NCBI GenBank assembly: GCA_040007395.1
Contig: JBDTVG010000176.1
Coordinates: 1 to 9,978, forward strand
Direction: 5' to 3'
Origin: DATGFK01 sp040007395
GTDB lineage: Bacteria; Chloroflexota; Anaerolineae; Aggregatilineales; UBA2796
Length of the DNA: 9,978 bases
The first letter of the stretch is position 1. The number at the start of each line of letters is the position of its first letter. Positions 6,933-9,978 of this stretch are shown here, one piece after another. The position numbers were made by a program, and so were the translations under genes. The notes under the pieces are model-generated. The model made no database searches and had not been told where the DNA came from. It worked only from the letters and a program-made list of their open reading frames with translations.

Positions 6933-6938
6933 ATCATA
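6933..6938 (-). promoter_or_regulatory. Possible -10 box for the sarcosine oxidase gene
   Basis: TATGAT on the minus strand (5 of 6 matches to TATAAT) lies about 39 bases before the ATG at 6894, inside the only gap upstream of the gene. No good -35 is seen at 16-18 bp, so this is tentative. Confidence 0.25.
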
Positions 6939-6968
6939 ACGCTTGAGGGGCGAGAACACACGAGGATT

Positions 6969-8171
6969 TCACAGCGTGCGACAGATCAGTACGGCGGGTT
7001 GGCCTGCCACATGGGTTAGCACTATGACCCCTTCTAGGCCACCGCCCGGTAGTTTTAACTGCGCGATCAATTCTTCCGGCGTAATCGGACTGCCGCGCTT
7101 TTTCACCGTCACCCGCCCGATGCCATGTTCGCGCAAGTAAGCCCGCAGTTTCTTGAGGTTGAACGGCATCCAATCGTCGATGATCCAAGCGCGGGCTAGC
7201 GGCGATACGACATGCGTATCAGCGGTGAGATAGGCAATCGACTCATCGAGGCGATACATCTCAATGCCAAGCCGGATCGCGAGTTCACTCAACAGTCCAG
7301 CGCGGATCACCGCCGGATCAGGCTCGTAGAGGTAGCCGCATGGATTGCGCAACGGTGGTGCGGCAAGTTGATCATTTTCTAGCACCTCAATCTGCTCGAT
7401 CTGTTCCGCGTCGTGGTAAGTGATCACGGTGGCTTGGGTCGCCTGTTTTGAGGCGCGAAGCCCCGTACACAGCAGCGCCTCTTTGAGATCGCCGTTCAAG
7501 GACACGAAGTTGACTTTGCCGCCATAAGCATCTAATTCTTTAAGATCCACGCCCGGTGACAACTTGATGGTCAAGGCCGCAAAAGGCCATTGATGGATCA
7601 CAGCCAGCGAAGGGTGATAATCCTTCACCGAAAATATCCGTTTACCGTTAGCACGTCGTGCCGGATCGAAGAACGCCGCCCGAACGTTGGCAAAGGGCAG
7701 ATCGCGACTCAGATCGGCGCGAATGAAAGCGGCTGAATCGTGGTCTAACGCGGCACAATTGGACTGTGCCATCAGCAGCCGCACCGGATCGAGATCGACA
7801 GCGACGACAGCGTGTTGCGCGGCAAGGTGGATCGTGTCTGCCCCAATCCCGCAGCCCAGATCCGCCACACGGTCATATCCGTCAAAGCTGCCCACATGCA
7901 CAGATCGGCTGATGGCGTGATGTGAGGCTTGTTCAAGCGCTTCACGGGTGAAGAACATCCGATCCACGCTATTGCCCAATTTTTCGCGGCCTTTGATCCG
8001 CAATCGTGCAGTTTCCAGTGCAGCGGCGGCATTGTCCGGAGAATAGCGTTTGCGTAAGCGCGTGAGCAATTGGAGTGTAGCTGCCTCTGCGAGATCGGTA
8101 GTCGCCAGTTCAGCCAACAGATCCGCGCCTGTGTCAGATTGCAGGAATCGCAGACTCTCGACGGTAATCAA
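6969..8171 (-). CDS. Class I SAM-dependent methyltransferase with THUMP-like C-terminal domain
   Basis: The 400-residue protein has three parts. A helical N-terminus (about 1-95) includes RMFFTREALEQASHH. A Rossmann methyltransferase core (about 97-250) has motif I VADLGCGIGADTIHLA at 102-117, the motif II acidic residue in AVDLDP (D126/D128) and a post-core FFDPARRANGKR at 167-178. A C-terminal region (about 325-397) with GRVTVKKRGSPITPEELIAQL resembles the THUMP-like domain seen in related proteins. DPARR replaces the NPPY/DPPY type catalytic motif, as is usual for this family. The substrate is unknown; an RNA target is plausible from the THUMP-like domain but unproved. The start is TTG 8171 with GAAGAA upstream, only 6 nt after the stop of the preceding methyltransferase gene, so translation is probably coupled. 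No ATG is available before residue 72. Confidence 0.85.
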   Translation of the reverse strand: MITVESLRFLQSDTGADLLAELATTDLAEAATLQLLTRLRKRYSPDNAAAALETARLRIKGREKLGNSVDRMFFTREALEQASHHAISRSVHVGSFDGYDRVADLGCGIGADTIHLAAQHAVVAVDLDPVRLLMAQSNCAALDHDSAAFIRADLSRDLPFANVRAAFFDPARRANGKRIFSVKDYHPSLAVIHQWPFAALTIKLSPGVDLKELDAYGGKVNFVSLNGDLKEALLCTGLRASKQATQATVITYHDAEQIEQIEVLENDQLAAPPLRNPCGYLYEPDPAVIRAGLLSELAIRLGIEMYRLDESIAYLTADTHVVSPLARAWIIDDWMPFNLKKLRAYLREHGIGRVTVKKRGSPITPEELIAQLKLPGGGLEGVIVLTHVAGQPAVLICRTL

Positions 8172-8177
8172 GGAAGG

Positions 8178-9203
8178 CTATTCTTCGCCCGTTATGGCGC
8201 GTGCGGGATCAAGATCAAGCTGTACAACGTTGAAGGCATAGCTTTCCGAGGTGCGTAGACTCTCTAGCGGCGGATTGAGCAGTAGATCCGCGCCCCAGTC
8301 CGCCGCAACCGTTTTGTCGAATTTGGCGATCTTGTTGATACCTGTGAGGATGCCGCTGGTCACGGCGGGCTGCATAAAGGCGACGGCTTTGGGCAGTGTC
8401 GAAAAGGCCAGCACATAGGGTTGCGTCTGGTCATTGACCATTGCCGCCTGCCAGCGGAGCGACTCGCCCGATTGCAGATCCCACGCGGGTCTATCGGGAG
8501 TCTGCCTCACCAGCACAAAAATAAATTTGCCCCGAAGCGCCGTTTGCAACGCTGCTGCATCAATAATTTGTAGACCGTCCGACGACTCATCAAGATCGGC
8601 GGTTTGCGCGATCCGTTCGACTGTCGAACGGGCGGTGTAGGGTTTTTCGCCCCGGCTGAACACGGCACGACCTTCGGCGGCGCGTTCTGCCAACACTCGT
8701 GCAAAACCCGCCTGCATTAGGATCGTAGACATCGCTTCAAGCGAATAACGTCGCTGTCGTCGGAAACGATCAGCAAGTGGGTTCAGCATGAGCAGTCGCC
8801 CGCCGGGACGCAGTACGCGCAGCGCTTCACGCAAGAACATATTAGGCTCGCCAAGCGTGTCGAAAAAATGATAGGCGGTAATCGCATCAATACTGTTTTC
8901 GAGGAAAGGTAAGCAAGTTCCATTGGCTTGGAGCCAGTCCAGCCGATCCGTTTTCGCGGCCTTGAGACTGGCTTGTCGGGCAACTCGCAAACGACGCACC
9001 GCCAACCCTACGCCGATAATCCGCAGATCCGGGCGAAAGTCTAGCAATTGCAGCGCGACGTTATTGGAGCCGGAGCTTAGATCCAGCACGCGCAGATCTG
9101 CGCCGCCCGGTGGAAAATGCCGGGACATTTCGTGCAAGCTGTGACGCCCTACTGGATCTTGCATCAGCCATTGGTTCAGAATATTCACAGCAAACCCAGC
9201 CAA
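8178..9203 (-). CDS. Methyltransferase-like protein with degenerate SAM motif and SseB-like C-terminus
   Basis: The 341-residue protein has a methyltransferase-11-like core at about 38-142: VLDLSSGSNNVALQLL as motif I (39-54), LQANGTCLPFLENSIDAITAYHFFDTL (91-117), and the typical LREALRVLRPGGRLLMLNP (124-142). Motif I reads DLSSGSNN rather than DxGxGxG, so SAM binding may be altered or lost. The C-terminal part (about 210-335) has strands and landmarks (YVLAFSTLPKAVAFMQ and ADLLLNPPLES) resembling SseB-type domains; this assignment is moderate. The start is uncertain: an in-frame TGA lies eight codons upstream of TTG 9203, and GTG 9188 or ATG 9164 are alternatives; none has a good ribosome binding site. 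It directly precedes the THUMP-like methyltransferase gene and probably shares its message. The substrate is unknown, and a role as partner of the next protein is possible. Confidence 0.75.
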   Translation of the reverse strand: MAGFAVNILNQWLMQDPVGRHSLHEMSRHFPPGGADLRVLDLSSGSNNVALQLLDFRPDLRIIGVGLAVRRLRVARQASLKAAKTDRLDWLQANGTCLPFLENSIDAITAYHFFDTLGEPNMFLREALRVLRPGGRLLMLNPLADRFRRQRRYSLEAMSTILMQAGFARVLAERAAEGRAVFSRGEKPYTARSTVERIAQTADLDESSDGLQIIDAAALQTALRGKFIFVLVRQTPDRPAWDLQSGESLRWQAAMVNDQTQPYVLAFSTLPKAVAFMQPAVTSGILTGINKIAKFDKTVAADWGADLLLNPPLESLRTSESYAFNVVQLDLDPARAITGEE

Positions 9204-9288
9204 TGCCGGGACAGCCCACTGCGATCAAAAGGGAAGTACGTCGCACGTAGGCTGCCAATTATGCCAAACAAGCCGAGCAGACTTTTGA
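9204..9288. other. 85-bp gap with nested inverted repeats
   Basis: GATCAAAAG (9223-9231) is an exact inverse of CTTTTGATC (9282-9290), the second copy overlapping the stop of the small acidic gene. Between them lies a second small palindrome, TACGT-CGC-ACGTA (9237-9249). The arrangement could fold into a two-stem structure in the message between the small gene and the methyltransferase pair. It lacks a T-run directly after a stem on the minus strand, so it is not a clear terminator. Confidence 0.4.
9258..9266 (-). promoter_or_regulatory. Possible extended -10 for the methyltransferase pair
   Basis: On the minus strand TGGCATAAT reads as TGn plus CATAAT (5 of 6 matches). It would start transcription near 9251, about 48 nt before the TTG start at 9203. 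No -35 was found. It could let the methyltransferase pair be transcribed separately from the two small genes upstream. Confidence 0.3.
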
Positions 9289-9477
9289 TCACGCCTTCTT
9301 ATCGGCAGGCACGGCACGCATCAGTTGTAGGAACTCATTCCATTCTTCATCGAAGAAATGGATCGTTACCCCGCCAACCTCGACGTGATAGGTTATTTCG
9401 CCATCGGGTTCCTGCGAAACCCAGACACTGTAGCTCTCGGTTTCCGCGATTACTTCCGTTGGAATTTCATCGGTCAT
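9289..9477 (-). CDS. Small acidic hypothetical protein (62 aa)
   Basis: I do not recognise this family. The 62-residue protein has 14 acidic and 3 basic residues. It reads as a short helix or loop, then likely beta strands (SYSVWVSQEPDG, EITYHVEVGGVTIHFF), then a helix (DEEWNEFLQLMRAV). There is no signal peptide or membrane segment. The ATG at 9477 has AGGAG (9490-9486) 8 nt upstream, which with the sensible amphipathic pattern supports a real gene. It begins 31 bp after the stop of the 94-residue gene, probably in the same message, and is followed by an 85-bp structured gap before the methyltransferase pair. A long opposite-strand reading frame covers this locus but has no such support. Confidence 0.7.
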   Translation of the reverse strand: MTDEIPTEVIAETESYSVWVSQEPDGEITYHVEVGGVTIHFFDEEWNEFLQLMRAVPADKKA

Positions 9478-9508
9478 ACGGCACGCTCCTAATCCCTAGC
9501 GGATATTT

Positions 9509-9793
9509 CTACTTGCTGTCCTGTGCGGTTACGACCTGTACGCCAGTGGTGGTCAACACCAAAGCGCCGTCGTACTCCTTGACAACCCCCATATCGCGCA
9601 GCAAACGCCAATCGCTGACCGCAGTGGTGTTAAGCGGTTTCTCCTTGGCTTCAGCAGCTTTGATCTTCTTGAGATCGCCGATCTGTTCATCGGTGATAGT
9701 GTCGAGTCTGCGTTGACGGGTGGCGAGCCGACGATATTCGTTTTCGCGGACACGCGCCTTGCGTGCCCGATCCGCGACGGTGTTGTGGTGCAT
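9509..9793 (-). CDS. Small hypothetical protein with basic N-terminus (94 aa)
   Basis: Not assigned to a family. The N-terminal half is highly charged and arginine-rich (RARKARVRENEYRRLATRQRRL, about 9-30), probably helical or coiled coil. The C-terminal part (about 55-90: SDWRLLRDMGVVKEYDGALVLTTTGVQVV) looks like a helix followed by a beta wing, as in small winged-helix proteins, so nucleic acid binding is possible. The frame continues upstream to an ATG at 9934, but that extension crosses the terminator and the repeat, so it is rejected. ATG 9793 has AGGAG (9808-9804) at 10 nt; the nearer ATG 9802 is only 1 nt from it. An extended -10 lies upstream. The gene leads the probable group 9793 to 9289. 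Confidence 0.65.
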   Translation of the reverse strand: MHHNTVADRARKARVRENEYRRLATRQRRLDTITDEQIGDLKKIKAAEAKEKPLNTTAVSDWRLLRDMGVVKEYDGALVLTTTGVQVVTAQDSK

Positions 9794-9827
9794 TTTAAGC
9801 ATTCTCCTAGTTTGATGATCTGGGTTG

Positions 9828-9836
9828 ATTATCACA
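9828..9836 (-). promoter_or_regulatory. Extended -10 promoter for the 94-aa gene
   Basis: On the minus strand TGTGATAAT reads as TGn plus GATAAT (5 of 6 matches). Transcription would begin near 9821, giving a leader of about 28 nt with AGGAG at 9808-9804. The -35 position falls on a T-run (9856-9851), which is a poor match. It sits just downstream of an intrinsic terminator, as expected for a new transcription unit. Confidence 0.45.
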
Positions 9837-9850
9837 TAAGCTGTGGATTG

Positions 9851-9870
9851 AAAAAAGGCCGAACTTCGGC
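9851..9870 (-). terminator. Intrinsic terminator on the minus strand
   Basis: Read on the minus strand, GCCGAA-G-TTCGGC (9870-9858) forms a perfect stem with a very tight loop (in practice 5 bp with 3 nt), followed by C and six T (9856-9851). This is a compact rho-independent terminator. It lies about 60 bp after the stop codon at 9931-9933 and would close the transcript coming from the right-hand gene. Confidence 0.6.
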
Positions 9871-9889
9871 AGGACAGATTACTGGTGCC

Positions 9890-9928
9890 GGACAGGGCAG
9901 ACCCTGTCCCTGCATTCAAACGGTATTG
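9890..9928. repeat. Second, partial copy of the intergenic repeat
   Basis: This 39-base stretch matches 5642-5680 at 33 positions without gaps. The first hairpin is kept: GGACAGGG (9890-9897) with CCCTGTCC (9902-9909), loop CAGA. The following CTGCATTCAAACGGTAT matches CTACATCCAAACGGTAT. The right half of the longer copy (second and third stems) is absent here. It lies directly after the stop codon of the right-edge gene. Confidence 0.8.
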
Positions 9929-9930
9929 GC

Positions 9931-9978
9931 TCATGTTAACTGCGGGTGCAAAGCGACTAGGGCAGCAATGAAATCGGG
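9931..9978 (-). CDS. Possible C-terminal end of a further minus-strand gene
   Basis: From the right edge one minus-strand frame reads PDFIAALVALHPQLT and then TGA (9933-9931). The residue pattern is protein-like, and the stop is followed by the repeat and then an intrinsic terminator, the usual order at a gene end. Only 15 residues are visible, so no family can be named. The overlapping frame that runs on into the repeat is the alternative reading. Confidence 0.35.
   Translation of the reverse strand, partial: PDFIAALVALHPQLT

Noticed and set aside
9117..9716. Plus-strand reading frame of 199 codons over the small genes
   Set aside because: It is antisense to two small minus-strand genes that each have AGGAG sites; the product is rich in Arg, Ser and Pro, typical of a shadow frame.
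9794..9934. N-terminal extension of the 94-aa protein to ATG 9934
   Set aside because: The extension would translate the repeat copy, a terminator hairpin and a -10 element, and the residues look non-coding. ATG 9793 has a well-spaced AGGAG.
1..9978. Defence island, prophage or transposon
   Set aside because: No transposase, integrase, nuclease, reverse transcriptase or phage structural gene is visible, and no CRISPR-type spaced repeats are present.

Overview
The window looks like chromosomal DNA from a free-living bacterium, most likely a member of the Chloroflexota. That is an inference from gene content, the mix of ATG, GTG and TTG starts, and palindromic intergenic repeats; no rRNA or other marker gene is present to prove it. 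Most coding DNA is moderately GC-rich (about 57% in a sampled 60-base line of the phosphatase gene). The spacer at 841-950 and the gene at 4048-4641 are visibly more AT-rich. I see no tRNA, rRNA, CRISPR array, transposase or phage gene.

Layout. (1) 1-792, minus strand: the N-terminal 264 codons of the glutamate synthase large subunit (gltB), running off the left edge. (2) 793-1157: an AT-rich divergent spacer with a short direct repeat near gltB and an extended -10 promoter on the plus strand. (3) 1158-3957, plus strand: a two-gene stress-signalling unit, made of a membrane-anchored sensor/GAF/SpoIIE-type serine phosphatase and an RsbW-like HATPase. (4) 4048-4641, plus strand: a YdcF/DUF218 protein of lower GC. 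It is convergent with (5) 4740-5549, minus strand: a class I/III-like PPK2 polyphosphate kinase. (6) 5639-5708: a compact multi-hairpin intergenic repeat. (7) 5752-6894, minus strand: a monomeric sarcosine oxidase-type flavoenzyme with a complete active site. (8) 6969-9203, minus strand: two adjacent SAM methyltransferase-fold genes 6 nt apart, one with a THUMP-like C-terminus and one with a degenerate SAM motif and an SseB-like C-terminus. (9) 9289-9793, minus strand: two small hypothetical genes, one acidic and one basic. (10) 9794-9978: promoter, intrinsic terminator, a second copy of the repeat, and what may be the last 15 codons of another minus-strand gene.

How the parts fit. The phosphatase and HATPase form the two enzymatic arms of a partner-switching pathway; the STAS antagonist and the sigma factor or other output are not in the window. 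PPK2 adds polyphosphate-dependent nucleotide phosphorylation, and GltB belongs to nitrogen assimilation; nothing in the sequence ties these to the signalling pair except proximity. The least explained part is the 6969-9793 cluster, where an intact methyltransferase sits next to a degenerate one fused to an SseB-like domain.
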